Shown: one piece after another, positions 32,734-41,220 of the stretch
Position numbering within the stretch: position 1 is the stretch's first letter
Layout: every line of letters begins with the position of its first letter
NCBI RefSeq assembly: GCF_900116145.1
Contig: NZ_FPAB01000009.1
Location: 62,001-126,000 of the forward strand
Reading direction: 5' to 3'
Source: Streptomyces harbinensis
Lineage (GTDB): Bacteria > Actinomycetota > Actinomycetes > Streptomycetales > Streptomycetaceae
DNA: 64,000 bases
Translations under genes and position numbers: made by a program
Notes under the pieces: model-generated
What the model was told of the DNA's origin: nothing
The model's database searches: none
The model's input: the letters and a program-made list of their open reading frames with translations, nothing else

Positions 32734-34011
32734 GTGAGCGGACCGGCCGGTGCGATGCCGCACGCCAGCAGCAGGGCGGCTGTGCTCGATGTGATCCGGG
32801 CGGCCGGCACCATCAGCCGGGTGGGTCTGGTCGGGGCGACCGGTTTCACCGGGGCCACCATCTCCACGGTGGTGCGCCGGCTGATCGACGACGGTCTGGT
32901 GGTGGAGAGCGGGCACGCGGAGTCCACCGGCGGCAAGCGCCGGGTGCTGCTCCAGCTGAATCGTTCCGCCCGGTACGCGGTGGGGGTGCATCTCGATCAC
33001 GACGGGATCACCTACGTCCTCACCGATCTGGGCGGCTCGGTGGTGGCGCGGATGTCCCGGGCCGGCGTGGGCGTGGAGGACCCGCGGTCGGTGGTGGAGC
33101 GGATGGCCGCCGAGAGCGCGGCGCTGATCGAGGGCGCCGGGATCGAGCGCGAACGGGTGCTGGGGCTGGGCCTGGTGGCGCCGGGACCGCTCAACCAGGG
33201 CCCCGGGTCACGGCTGATGCAGCCGGCGATCCGGCACTGGGGGGACTTCCCGCTCGGCGCCGGGCTCCAGGAGGCCACCGGGCTGCCGGTGGTGCTGGAC
33301 AACGACGCCACCGCCGCCGCCCTGGGCGAGCACTGGTCGGGGCAGGCGGGCGGCGGGGCGTTCGCCGCGCTGTACATGGGTACCGGGATCGGCGCCGGGC
33401 TGCTGCTGGGCGGCATTCCCTACCGGGGGCCGAGCGGCAACGCCGGGGAGATCGGGCACATCCCGCTGGCGGCGGACGGGCCGCAGTGCTGGTGCGGGGC
33501 GCGGGGCTGCACCGAGGCGCTGGCGGGGCCGGGCGCGGTGGTCGAGGCGGCTCGGGCGGACGCCGTGCTGGCGCGGTCGGCCGGGCTCTCCGGCGAGGCC
33601 GGACGCGGGCGTCGTACGGCGGACTTCGCCGCGGTGACCCGGGCGGCGCACCGGGGCGATCCCGGGGCGCGGGCGCTGCTGGAGCGGTCGGCGCGCTATC
33701 TGGCGCTGGCGGCGCGGACGCTGGCCACCATCGCCGATCTGGAGGAGCTGGTGCTGACCGGCCCGGGTCTCGCGATCGCCGGTTCGATCTATCTTCCGGT
33801 GGTTCAGGAGGAGTTGGAGCGGTCATTCTTCTCCAGGGCGAGCCACCCGGTGAGGGTGCGGCTGTCCCGGATGGCGGCTACCGCGCCGGCGATCGGGGCC
33901 GCGGCGATGATGCTCCAGTCCGAACTGGTGCCGCTGCGCGAGGGGACCCGGCTGCCGGAGAACCTGACCGCGGCCGAGCCGGCCCCGGCTGCCGCGCCGC
34001 ACGGCGGCTGA
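32734..34011 (+). CDS. ROK-family transcriptional regulator
   Basis: 425 aa from the GTG at 32734, preceded by GGGAGG with 6-nt spacing; the longer ATG frame at 32689 has no such site. The N-terminal winged HTH (residues ~12-75, SRAAVLDVIRAAGTISRVGL, TISTVVRRLIDDGLVVE) is followed by the ROK kinase-like sensor: DNDATAAALGEHW, GTGIGAGLLLGG and the zinc motif CWCGARGCTE. The HTH marks it as a NagC/XylR-type regulator rather than a sugar kinase. It is divergent from the mannoside importer and probably represses both promoters carrying CTTAATTCGGC. Confidence 0.93.
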   Translation: MSGPAGAMPHASSRAAVLDVIRAAGTISRVGLVGATGFTGATISTVVRRLIDDGLVVESGHAESTGGKRRVLLQLNRSARYAVGVHLDHDGITYVLTDLGGSVVARMSRAGVGVEDPRSVVERMAAESAALIEGAGIERERVLGLGLVAPGPLNQGPGSRLMQPAIRHWGDFPLGAGLQEATGLPVVLDNDATAAALGEHWSGQAGGGAFAALYMGTGIGAGLLLGGIPYRGPSGNAGEIGHIPLAADGPQCWCGARGCTEALAGPGAVVEAARADAVLARSAGLSGEAGRGRRTADFAAVTRAAHRGDPGARALLERSARYLALAARTLATIADLEELVLTGPGLAIAGSIYLPVVQEELERSFFSRASHPVRVRLSRMAATAPAIGAAAMMLQSELVPLREGTRLPENLTAAEPAPAAAPHGG

Positions 34012-34250
34012 GCCACCCCCACCGTCATGATCATCGTCCGGGTACACGGTGATCAGTTGCACTATCAACATTATTTCCGCCAGCAAAGCTTGGGGCAGCG
34101 CTGCACCGCCCGTTGATCCGACGCGCCCCGCACTCCACGAACGGGTTAATTTCCCGGCGCTTTTACATGGTCCCTACACCTCGCGGGGACCCCTTCCTCG
34201 TCCAGTCAATCACCGTCGCAAAGACGGTTCCCAGGAAGTGGAGGGCCGGG
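34012..34250. promoter_or_regulatory. Upstream region of the P450-rppA operon
   Basis: 239 bp without a supported gene and more A+T-rich than its surroundings (GATCAGTTGCACTATCAACA and GGGTTAATTTCCC stretches). It must hold the promoter of the P450-rppA pair. Visible symmetry includes GTTG-CACTAT-CAAC, the 10-bp palindrome GCAGCGCTGC, and a weak hairpin GGTCCC/GGGACC (34169-34191). None is a confident regulator site. Confidence 0.35.
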
Positions 34251-35456
34251 GTGGAGAACTCCGACACGGTCAAAACGTGTCCGTTCGACTTCGCCGAGGG
34301 CCTGGAGTTCGACCCGCTGCTGCGTCAGCTGATGACCGAGGCGCCCATCTCGCGGATCAAGATGGCCTACGGGCAGGGCGAGGCGTGGCTGGTGACCCGG
34401 TACGAGGATGTGCGCACCGTTACCACCGACCGCAGGTTCAGCCGGGCCGCCGTCATCGGGCGGGACTTCCCGCGCATGACACCCAACCCCATCGTGCAGT
34501 CGGAATCGATCAACCTGCTCGACCCGCCGCAGAGCAGCCGGCTGCGCCGGCTGGTCGCCCAGGCGTTCACCAATCCCAAGATCGAGGCCATGCGGCCGGC
34601 CACCCAGCGGATCGTGGACTCGCTGCTGGACACCATGGCCGAGCACGGCTCCCCCGCCGATCTGGTCAAGCACCTCTCCAACGAGCTGCCGATGACCACC
34701 ATCTGCGAGGTGCTCGACATCCCCGAGGAGGACCGCCAGGAGCTGCGGCGCTGCGCCATCGCCATGATGGCGATCGGGTCCACCACCAAGGAGGCCGCGA
34801 TCGCGGCCAAGGCGCACCTGCGCAGCTACTTCCAGGAGCTGACGGTCGCCCGGCGGGCCGATCCCGGCGACGACCTCATCAGCAACCTGGCCACCGCCAG
34901 GGACGGCGGCGAGGTCCTCGACGAGAAGGAACTCGCCGTCATGGCCATGGTCTTGATGATGACCGGCCACGACACCAGCACCTACCAGCTCAGCAACATC
35001 AGTTACACCCTGCTCACCCACCACGAGCAGCGCGCCAAACTCCAGGCCAGGCCCGAACTGCTGCCCACCGCCCTGGAGGAGCTGCTGCGCTACATCCCGT
35101 TCCGCAAGGGCGTCGGCATCCCCCGCATCGCCACCGAGGACGTCGAGGTCGGCGGGGTGCTCATCAAGGCCAACGAGACGGTCCACGTCTCCTACCTGGC
35201 CGCCAACCGGGACACCGCCCGGTTCGACCGTCCCGACGAACTGGACGTGGAGCGCCCGCCCACCCCCCACATGACCTTCGGCTGGGGCGCGCACCACTGC
35301 ATCGGCTCGCCGCTGGCGATCATGGAGCTCCAGGTGGCCATCGGCACCCTGCTGCGCCGGTTCCCCGACCTGCGGCTGGCCGTGCCCGCCGAAGAGGTGC
35401 GGTGGAACACGGAGTCCATCTGGCGCTACCCCCACGAACTCCCTGTCGCCTGGTGA
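34251..35456 (+). CDS. Cytochrome P450, CYP158-like, paired with rppA
   Basis: 401 aa soluble bacterial P450. The GTG at 34251 follows GGAGGG; an earlier in-frame ATG would add 46 unrelated residues. Hallmarks are the I-helix MMTGHDTST (residues 236-244), ExxR (Glu277-Arg280) and the heme loop FGWGAHHCIG with Cys350. Position next to rppA and the segment HVSYLAANRD resemble, from memory, the CYP158A flaviolin-coupling enzymes of Streptomyces. It may therefore oxidise or couple the naphthol product of RppA. Redox partners are not encoded nearby. Confidence 0.93.
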   Translation: MENSDTVKTCPFDFAEGLEFDPLLRQLMTEAPISRIKMAYGQGEAWLVTRYEDVRTVTTDRRFSRAAVIGRDFPRMTPNPIVQSESINLLDPPQSSRLRRLVAQAFTNPKIEAMRPATQRIVDSLLDTMAEHGSPADLVKHLSNELPMTTICEVLDIPEEDRQELRRCAIAMMAIGSTTKEAAIAAKAHLRSYFQELTVARRADPGDDLISNLATARDGGEVLDEKELAVMAMVLMMTGHDTSTYQLSNISYTLLTHHEQRAKLQARPELLPTALEELLRYIPFRKGVGIPRIATEDVEVGGVLIKANETVHVSYLAANRDTARFDRPDELDVERPPTPHMTFGWGAHHCIGSPLAIMELQVAIGTLLRRFPDLRLAVPAEEVRWNTESIWRYPHELPVAW

Positions 35457-35490
35457 CAGGGTCCATCCACCACCACGAACCAGCCATCGA

Positions 35491-35524
35491 TGCCGGGGTG
35501 CTCCGTCGACAGCACACCCCGGCA
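35491..35524 (+). promoter_or_regulatory. Intercistronic stem-loop between P450 and rppA
   Basis: TGCCGGGGTG pairs with CACCCCGGCA (10 bp, 14-nt loop). It ends 2 nt before the purine-rich rppA ribosome site. It could attenuate, protect the mRNA or control rppA translation. Confidence 0.5.
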
Positions 35525-35536
35525 CGGGAGGGGATC

Positions 35537-36658
35537 ATGGCAACGCTCTGCAAGCCGTCCATCGCGGTGCCCGACAACATCATCACCATGGAGGAGACCC
35601 TGGACCTGGCGCGCACCCTGCACGCCGGCCACGCCCAGCTCCCCCTGGTGCTGCGACTCATCGGCAACACCGGAGTGCGGACGAGGCATCTCGTCCAGCC
35701 GATCGAGGAAACGCTCAAGCACCCCGGCTTCGAAGAACGCAACAAGGTCTACGAGGCGGAGGCCAAGGCCCGGGTCCCGGAGGTCGTCCGGACCGCCCTG
35801 GCCAACGCCGAACTCGGCGCCGAGGACATCGACCTGATCGTCTATGTCTCCTGCACCGGCTTCATGATGCCGTCCATGACGGCCTGGCTCATCAACGCGA
35901 TGGGCTTCCGTGACGACACCCGGCAGCTGCCCATCGCCCAGCTCGGCTGCGCGGCCGGCGGCGCGGCCATCAACCGCGCCCACGACTTCTGCCTGGCCTA
36001 CCCGGGCTCCAACGTGCTGATCGTGGCCTGCGAGTTCTGCTCGCTGTGCTACCAGCCGGTGGACATCGGGGTCGGATCGCTGCTGTCCAACGGCCTCTTC
36101 GGCGACGCGGTGGCCGCCGCCGTGGTGCGCGGCGAGGGCGGCACCGGGATGAGCCTGGAGCGCAACGGCTCGCACCTGGTGCCGGACACCGAGGACTGGA
36201 TCTCGTACGCGGTACGCGGCACCGGCTTCCACTTCCAGCTGGACAAGCGGGTGCCCACCACGATGAAGATGCTGGCCCCGGCGCTGCGCACGCTCTCCGA
36301 GCAGCACAGCTGGGACGTCTCGGGTCTCGACTTCTACATCATCCACGCGGGCGGGCCACGGATCCTGGACGATCTGTGCCACTTCCTGGATCTGGGACCC
36401 GAGATGTTCGCCCACAGCCGGACCACCCTGACCGAGCGCGGGAACATCGCCTCGTGCGTGGTCTTCGACGCGCTCAACCGGCTGTTCGAGGAAGGCAAGG
36501 TCACCGAGGGCGCACGGGGGCTGATCGCCGGGTTCGGCCCCGGGATCACCGCCGAGATGGCGCTGGGCGCCTGGCGCGACCCGGCACAGGTGGCCGCACA
36601 CGCCGTGGCATCGGTACCCCGCGGCCGCTCCGCCGCCCAGGAACGCGCCGGCGTCTGA
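35537..36658 (+). CDS. rppA: Type III polyketide synthase RppA (1,3,6,8-tetrahydroxynaphthalene synthase)
   Basis: 373 aa. Condenses five malonyl-CoA units into 1,3,6,8-tetrahydroxynaphthalene, which oxidises to flaviolin and feeds pigment formation. The catalytic triad is intact and at the family's positions: Cys138 in QLGCAAGG, His270 in IIHAGGPR and Asn303 in RGNIAS. RppA-typical segments CYQPVDIGVGSLLSNGLFG and GFGPGITAEMAL are present. A GGGAGGGG site precedes the ATG at 35537. It lies 80 bp after the P450 and is followed by a strong terminator, so the operon is probably just these two genes. Confidence 0.96.
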   Translation: MATLCKPSIAVPDNIITMEETLDLARTLHAGHAQLPLVLRLIGNTGVRTRHLVQPIEETLKHPGFEERNKVYEAEAKARVPEVVRTALANAELGAEDIDLIVYVSCTGFMMPSMTAWLINAMGFRDDTRQLPIAQLGCAAGGAAINRAHDFCLAYPGSNVLIVACEFCSLCYQPVDIGVGSLLSNGLFGDAVAAAVVRGEGGTGMSLERNGSHLVPDTEDWISYAVRGTGFHFQLDKRVPTTMKMLAPALRTLSEQHSWDVSGLDFYIIHAGGPRILDDLCHFLDLGPEMFAHSRTTLTERGNIASCVVFDALNRLFEEGKVTEGARGLIAGFGPGITAEMALGAWRDPAQVAAHAVASVPRGRSAAQERAGV

Positions 36659-36677
36659 GCCCCCCGGCACCCCCAGC

Positions 36678-36716
36678 CCACCGGCCGGGCCCCCACCACG
36701 GGGGCCCGGCCGGTGG
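36678..36716. terminator. Strong bidirectional terminator between rppA and the Nudix gene
   Basis: A perfect 17-bp stem (36678-36694 with 36700-36716) with the 5-nt loop ACCAC separates the two convergent genes. Confidence 0.8.
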
Positions 36717-36737
36717 TGTACCGCGACGGGTACGGGC

Positions 36738-37304
36738 TCAGGCCGCCGGCGAGGCGGGCGTCTCCGCGTGCTCCGGGGCGGTGGAGGGCGGGGCGGCGGC
36801 GAAGAAGCGGTTGACCACCATGGTGGTGTGGGTCGGGAAGGCCAGCGTGGCCGGTTTCCACAGCACCAGCCACTCGGTGGCCTCGGCGGTGGGTGCGGAG
36901 GGCGGGAGGGAGGCCAGCGGCCGGTCGGGCAGGAGGCCGAAGAGGTTCACCGTGCCGCGGGCGCTCAGGGCTCCGTACAGCGTGATGTCCTCGGCGTCCG
37001 CGTGCAGGCCGGTCTCCTCGCGCAGCTCGCGCACCGCCGCCTGCTGCCAGCTCTCGCCGATCTCGACGTAGCCGCCGGGCAGCGCCAGCTCGCCGCGGGC
37101 CGGCTCGATGTCGCGGCGCACCACGACCAGGCCGCGCCGGCCCGCCTCGCCGGTGACCGGCAGCAACGTGATGGCGACGGGGATCGGGTTCGCCCAGCTG
37201 GTCTCGCCGCAGCCGGGGCAGTCCCGGGGCCAGCCCGCGTCGGGGGCGAAGCCCGCCCCGCAGTAGGGGCAGTGCGTCACCTTCCGGTGCAAGGTATAGG
37301 TCAT
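36738..37304 (-). CDS. Nudix hydrolase with N-terminal zinc ribbon
   Basis: 188 aa from the ATG at 37304 (GGGAG upstream). A Cys4 zinc ribbon (CPYC, residues 12-15, and CPGC, 29-32) precedes the Nudix box from Gly78 to Leu100 (GGYVEIGESWQQAAVRELRE then ETGL). Nudix enzymes hydrolyse nucleoside diphosphate-linked compounds with Mg2+. The ribbon recalls NADH pyrophosphatases, but length and context do not fix the substrate. Monocistronic. Confidence 0.92.
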   Translation of the reverse strand: MTYTLHRKVTHCPYCGAGFAPDAGWPRDCPGCGETSWANPIPVAITLLPVTGEAGRRGLVVVRRDIEPARGELALPGGYVEIGESWQQAAVRELREETGLHADAEDITLYGALSARGTVNLFGLLPDRPLASLPPSAPTAEATEWLVLWKPATLAFPTHTTMVVNRFFAAAPPSTAPEHAETPASPAA

Positions 37305-37441
37305 CGCGCTGCTCCCGCCCCTTCGCTCGGCCGGTGCGCGCCCTCCGGGGTGCCGGGCGCACACGCCCCGACCCTAGCAACGCCCGGCGATGGTGTGATC
37401 ATTCCGGAGCCGGCCCGTGCCCAGGTCAGCCGGGCGGTGGC

Positions 37442-38662
37442 TCAGCGGCGCAGCACCCGGCGCTGGAGGGATTCCAGCGGGCCGTGGTCGGCGTACCGCA
37501 GCCACAGCCGGGCGCCGGCCACCAGCAGCAGGCCGATGACCGCCCACAGCGCCATGACCCACCAGGGGCCGCTGTCGGCGAACCGGGTGGCGAGGCCGAG
37601 GCCGGCGCCGTAGCAGGCGAGGGCTGCCAGCAGGTTCTGGCCGACGTAGCAGGACAGGGCGGTGCGTCCGACGGCGGTGAGGCTCGCCGTGAGCTGCCCT
37701 GGCACGCGTCCCGGGGCGCGGGCGGCGCGGCGGTCGAGCAGCACGCCGATCGCGCCGAGGTAACCGAGGGCCAGGACCGGGGCGGCGACGTAGCGGCCGA
37801 GCAGGAAGAGATCCGGGGAGAGGCCGCCGGTGGCCAGTGTCAGCGGGATGCCGGCGCCCAGGCCCCAGCGCATCAGCCGGCGGCGCAGCCGCTCCCCCGC
37901 CGCGCCCGGGGCGAAGGCTCCGGCGCGGTACAGCCGGACGCCGAGGAGGAAGAGGAAGAGCAGCAGGCCGAAGGAGAGCAGCGGTTCCGCGCGCAGGATG
38001 AGCGCGTTCTCCAGCCGGAAGGCGATCTGCTCGGCCCAGCTTCCCTCGGCGTACAGCGCGATCACCCGCTGCGAGGGGCCGCTGCCGCCGGGGCCGTCCT
38101 CGGCGGGGGCGGTCAGCAGGGCGAGGGTGAGCAGCGTCATCACGGTCAGGTGGGCGACGGCCGCCCAGCGCAGGACCCGGCCCCTGGCTCCCTCGGAGCG
38201 GGTGAGCAGCCAGGCCACCAGCAGCGAGACCAGGGCGTAGCCCATGAGGACGTCCCAGGCGAAGATCAGCGCGAAGTGCACCAGGCCTTCGGCGAAGAGG
38301 AACAGGGCGCGCAGCCGGTAGCGGCCCGGCCAGGGCGCGCCCCGGCGCCGTGCGGCGTCGTACTGGATGGCGAGTCCGGCGCCGAACAGCACGGTGAGCA
38401 GCGCGAGGAACTTGCCGTCGGCCAGCAGCCGGAAGACGGTTTCCGCCACTCCCGCGGCGTCGGTGCCGGAGAACAGTCCGGGGGTGTCGAGGCCGCCGGT
38501 GAGGACGCCCCATTCGGCGCCGGGGCCGGCGAAGATCCAGATGTTGGTCATCAGGGTGCCGAGGACGGCCACCCCGCGCAGGACGTCCAGCAACGGCAGC
38601 CGCCCGGTGCCGCCGGCGGGGGTCCCCGTCGGCGGCGCCGGGCGCCGCGTGGTCTCGCTCAT
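37442..38662 (-). CDS. DUF418 family integral membrane protein
   Basis: 406 aa with roughly ten hydrophobic segments, starting at the ATG 38662 (GGGGAG upstream). The N-terminal LPLLDVLRGVAVLGTLMTNI motif and the C-terminal DUF418 block ending HGPLESLQRRVLRR identify the family. Its function is not established; it is distantly like acyltransferase-3-type membrane proteins. The canonical GPLEWLWR motif is altered to GPLESLQRR here. Likely transcribed alone. Confidence 0.9.
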   Translation of the reverse strand: MSETTRRPAPPTGTPAGGTGRLPLLDVLRGVAVLGTLMTNIWIFAGPGAEWGVLTGGLDTPGLFSGTDAAGVAETVFRLLADGKFLALLTVLFGAGLAIQYDAARRRGAPWPGRYRLRALFLFAEGLVHFALIFAWDVLMGYALVSLLVAWLLTRSEGARGRVLRWAAVAHLTVMTLLTLALLTAPAEDGPGGSGPSQRVIALYAEGSWAEQIAFRLENALILRAEPLLSFGLLLFLFLLGVRLYRAGAFAPGAAGERLRRRLMRWGLGAGIPLTLATGGLSPDLFLLGRYVAAPVLALGYLGAIGVLLDRRAARAPGRVPGQLTASLTAVGRTALSCYVGQNLLAALACYGAGLGLATRFADSGPWWVMALWAVIGLLLVAGARLWLRYADHGPLESLQRRVLRR

Positions 38663-38768
38663 GTCCGCAACTCCCCGTCCCGGGTGGCCTGTCGCAACCA
38701 TCGTCGGGGGCGTGGCGGGGTGTTCCGGTCCGCCGGGATACCGAGATCCGGCTACATCCTTCGGCGGA

Positions 38769-38792
38769 CCCGGCCCCGCCGCCGGGGCCGGG
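38769..38792. terminator. Stem-loop terminator of the secreted protease gene
   Basis: CCCGGCCCC pairs with GGGGCCGGG (9 bp, 6-nt loop) 20 bp after the protease stop. Confidence 0.65.
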
Positions 38793-38812
38793 ACCGGGTG
38801 GGATGCCGCAGG

Positions 38813-39967
38813 TCAGGCGGTGTGCAGGGTCAGCCCGTAGGCGGACAGGATCGGGTTGATCGGGTAGAAGACGGAGGAGCCGCCGGTGGAGCAGTTGCCG
38901 GCGGCGCCGGAGGTCACGCCCTGGGCCTGGTCGCCGCTGATGAACGAGCCGCCGGAGTCACCGCCCTCGGCGCAGGCGGTGGAGTTGGTCATGCCGTAGA
39001 CGATGTTGCCGTTGCCGTAGTTGACGGTCACGTTCTTGGCGCCGATGGTGCCGCAGCGCCAGCCGGTGGTGGAGCCGGAGCGGCAGATGGAGGCGCCGGT
39101 GGGGGCCTCGTTGGAGCCGCGGACGAGGGCGTCGGAGACGGTGCCCCAGCCGAGGACGACCGGGACGGTCCACCAGCCGTGGCCGGTGCGGACCCAGGCG
39201 TGGTCGCCGCCGGGCCAGGAGCGGCCGGCGAAGTTGCCCATCAGGCTGTTGTCCCAGCCGTAGACGGCCGCCGAGCCGGATCCGCAGTGGCCGGCGGTGA
39301 TGAAGCCGCCGTGCACCGAGAAGCCGATGGAACAGCGGACGTTGCCGGTGTAGTACGGGTCGCCGCCGACCACGCCGGCGGCGGAGGTGGTGTACGCCTC
39401 CTCGACGGTTCGGACGGTCAGCGGCAGGGACTGGACGGCTTCGGCCTCGGCGAGGAACGCGGTGACCTCGGCGGTGTTCTCGGAGCCGGCCACCACCTCG
39501 ACGGCGATCCCGTTGTCCTGGACGTCGGCGTACCAGCTGGACACGCCGGCCGGGGCGGTCAGTTCGTCGAGGGCGGCGAGGGCGGTGTCGAGCGCGTCCT
39601 GGCTGTGGGTGACGCGTTCGGTGGCGGCGCCGGTGGACTCCACCGCGCGCTCGGCGCCCGCGGTGGTGACGGCGACGACCAGGGTGCCGGTCTCGGCGTC
39701 GATCCAGCTGCCGGCGTAGGCGTCGCCGGCCGCTTCCTGGGCCGCCTCGTCGGTGGCCATGGCCTCGGCTTCGGTGGCGAGCCGGTCGACGGCCTGCTCC
39801 TCGGTGAGGCCGAGGTCGCGCTGGAGGGCTTCGAGCAGGGCGGGTTCGGCGACCGGGTCGCTGCCGGGGGTGTGGGTGGAGTCGGCCGCCACGGCGGCAC
39901 CGCCGAGGCCGGCGGTCAGGATCATCAGGGCAGCCGCGCCCAGGCTGAAGGAACGGGTGCGTCTCAT
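38813..39967 (-). CDS. Secreted S1 (streptogrisin/alpha-lytic type) serine protease with propeptide
   Basis: 384 aa preproenzyme. A signal peptide (residues 1 to ~28) and an alpha-lytic-type propeptide (~40-197, with LLEALQRDLGLTEEQAVDRL) act as a folding chaperone. The mature protease begins near residue 198 (VVGGDPYYTGNVRCSIGF). The triad is His227 (TAGHCG), Asp255 (GGDHAWVR) and Ser338 (EGGDSGGS), with paired Cys residues for disulfides. An AAGGAG site precedes the ATG at 39967. The promoter region carries a perfect 16-bp palindrome at 40031-40046, suggesting control by a LacI-type regulator. Confidence 0.95.
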   Translation of the reverse strand: MRRTRSFSLGAAALMILTAGLGGAAVAADSTHTPGSDPVAEPALLEALQRDLGLTEEQAVDRLATEAEAMATDEAAQEAAGDAYAGSWIDAETGTLVVAVTTAGAERAVESTGAATERVTHSQDALDTALAALDELTAPAGVSSWYADVQDNGIAVEVVAGSENTAEVTAFLAEAEAVQSLPLTVRTVEEAYTTSAAGVVGGDPYYTGNVRCSIGFSVHGGFITAGHCGSGSAAVYGWDNSLMGNFAGRSWPGGDHAWVRTGHGWWTVPVVLGWGTVSDALVRGSNEAPTGASICRSGSTTGWRCGTIGAKNVTVNYGNGNIVYGMTNSTACAEGGDSGGSFISGDQAQGVTSGAAGNCSTGGSSVFYPINPILSAYGLTLHTA

Positions 39968-40030
39968 TGCAGGGCTCCTTGGACGTGCTCTACCGAAGTG
40001 GGGCGGTACAGGGCAACGAAGCGATGCAGT

Positions 40031-40046
40031 GTGAGAGCGCTCTCAC
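40031..40046. promoter_or_regulatory. Perfect LacI-type palindrome upstream of the protease
   Basis: GTGAGAGCGCTCTCAC, centred about 70 bp before the protease start. It has the central GCGC of actinobacterial LacI operators and differs from the CebR cellobiose-repressor consensus TGGGAGCGCTCCCA at one position per half-site. Confidence 0.6.
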
Positions 40047-40093
40047 CTCACGCGCAGGACATTAGACCGCCGCCATGAGCATGTCCAGACCAA

Positions 40094-41164
40094 TTACCGG
40101 CCGCTGCTCACCGGGGAACCCAGCAGCGCCACAAGGTCGTTGACGGCTGCCCGGCCGGCCCGGTTGGCGCCGATGGTGGACGCGGAGGGCCCGTAGCCGA
40201 CCAGGTGCACGCGCGGGTCGCGGACCGTCTTCGTCCCCTCCAGCCGGATGCCGCCGCCCGGCTCGCGCAGCTTCAGCGGGGCGAGATGGTCCAGGACGGC
40301 CCGGAAGCCGGTGGCCCACACGATGACGTCCGCCGGCGCGTGACGGCCGTCCGCCCACCGCACCCCGTCCGGCGTCAGCCGCTGGAACATCGGATGGCGG
40401 ACCAGCACCCCCGAGGCACGCGCCGCACGCATCGCCTCGGTCATCGGCAGCCCGGTCACCGAGACGACGCTGCGCGGCGGCAGTCCGTCCCGTACCCGCT
40501 CCTCCACCAGGGCGACCGCGGCGCGGCCCTCGACCTCGCCGAAGCCCTGCTCGCGGAAGACCGGCGGACGGCGGGTCACCCACAGGGTGCTCGCGGCGAC
40601 CTCCGAGATCTCCAGCAGGTGCTGGACGGCGGAGGTGCCGCCGCCGACCACGATCACCCGCTGCCCGGTGAACGGGCCGGGCCCCGGGTACTGGGCGGTG
40701 TGCAGCTGGCGCCCGGTGAAGTCGGCCGCCCCGGGGACGGCGGGCCGGAACGGACGGTCCCAGGTGCCGGTGGCGTTGATCAGCGCCCGGGTGCGCCAGG
40801 TGCCGGCCGGGCTGTCCACCCGCAGCGCCCCCGTGCCCTCGTCGTGGACGGCGGTGACGTGCACCGGGCGCAGCACCGGCAGCTCGAAGGCGCGCTCGTA
40901 CGCGGTGAAGTACTCCCCGATCACCTCCGAGGACGGCCGGTCGGGGTCGGCACCGGTCAGCTCCATGCCGGGCAGCGCGTGCATGCCGTGCACCCGGCCG
41001 TAGGTGAGGGTCGGCCAGCGGTACTGCCAGGCGCCGCCGGGGCGCGGCGCGTGGTCGAGGACCACGAAGTCCGTGCCCGGGGCGAACCCCCGGCGCCGCA
41101 GGTGGTAGGCGGCGGCCAGCCCCGCCTGGCCGCCGCCGATGACCACGACCGTCATGTCGTTCAT
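40094..41164 (-). CDS. FAD-dependent monooxygenase/oxidoreductase (flavin-containing monooxygenase-like)
   Basis: 356 aa. Two dinucleotide-binding folds are visible: FAD site VVVIGGGQAGLAAAYHLRRR at residues 6-25 and NAD(P)H site VIVVGGGTSAVQHLLE near residue 170. The segments RPGGAWQYRW and VIVWATGFRAVL are typical of CzcO/ArsO-type flavoprotein monooxygenases. The start could be 41164 or the in-frame ATG at 41155; neither has a strong ribosome site. It is divergent from a HIT protein gene over 56 bp. Substrate unknown. Confidence 0.9.
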   Translation of the reverse strand: MNDMTVVVIGGGQAGLAAAYHLRRRGFAPGTDFVVLDHAPRPGGAWQYRWPTLTYGRVHGMHALPGMELTGADPDRPSSEVIGEYFTAYERAFELPVLRPVHVTAVHDEGTGALRVDSPAGTWRTRALINATGTWDRPFRPAVPGAADFTGRQLHTAQYPGPGPFTGQRVIVVGGGTSAVQHLLEISEVAASTLWVTRRPPVFREQGFGEVEGRAAVALVEERVRDGLPPRSVVSVTGLPMTEAMRAARASGVLVRHPMFQRLTPDGVRWADGRHAPADVIVWATGFRAVLDHLAPLKLREPGGGIRLEGTKTVRDPRVHLVGYGPSASTIGANRAGRAAVNDLVALLGSPVSSGR

Positions 41165-41220
41165 GATTCATTCAACGCCGGGCGGGTGCCGGGACTTCCC
41201 GCACGGGGTTCACTGGGGGC

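Noticed and set aside
34169..34191. GGTCCC/GGGACC hairpin in the P450 leader
   Set aside because: Only 6 bp with an 11-nt loop; not distinguishable from background in GC-rich DNA.
40080..40093. DasR dre site
   Set aside because: Only about 10 of 16 consensus positions match, so it is mentioned in a finding but not annotated as a site.
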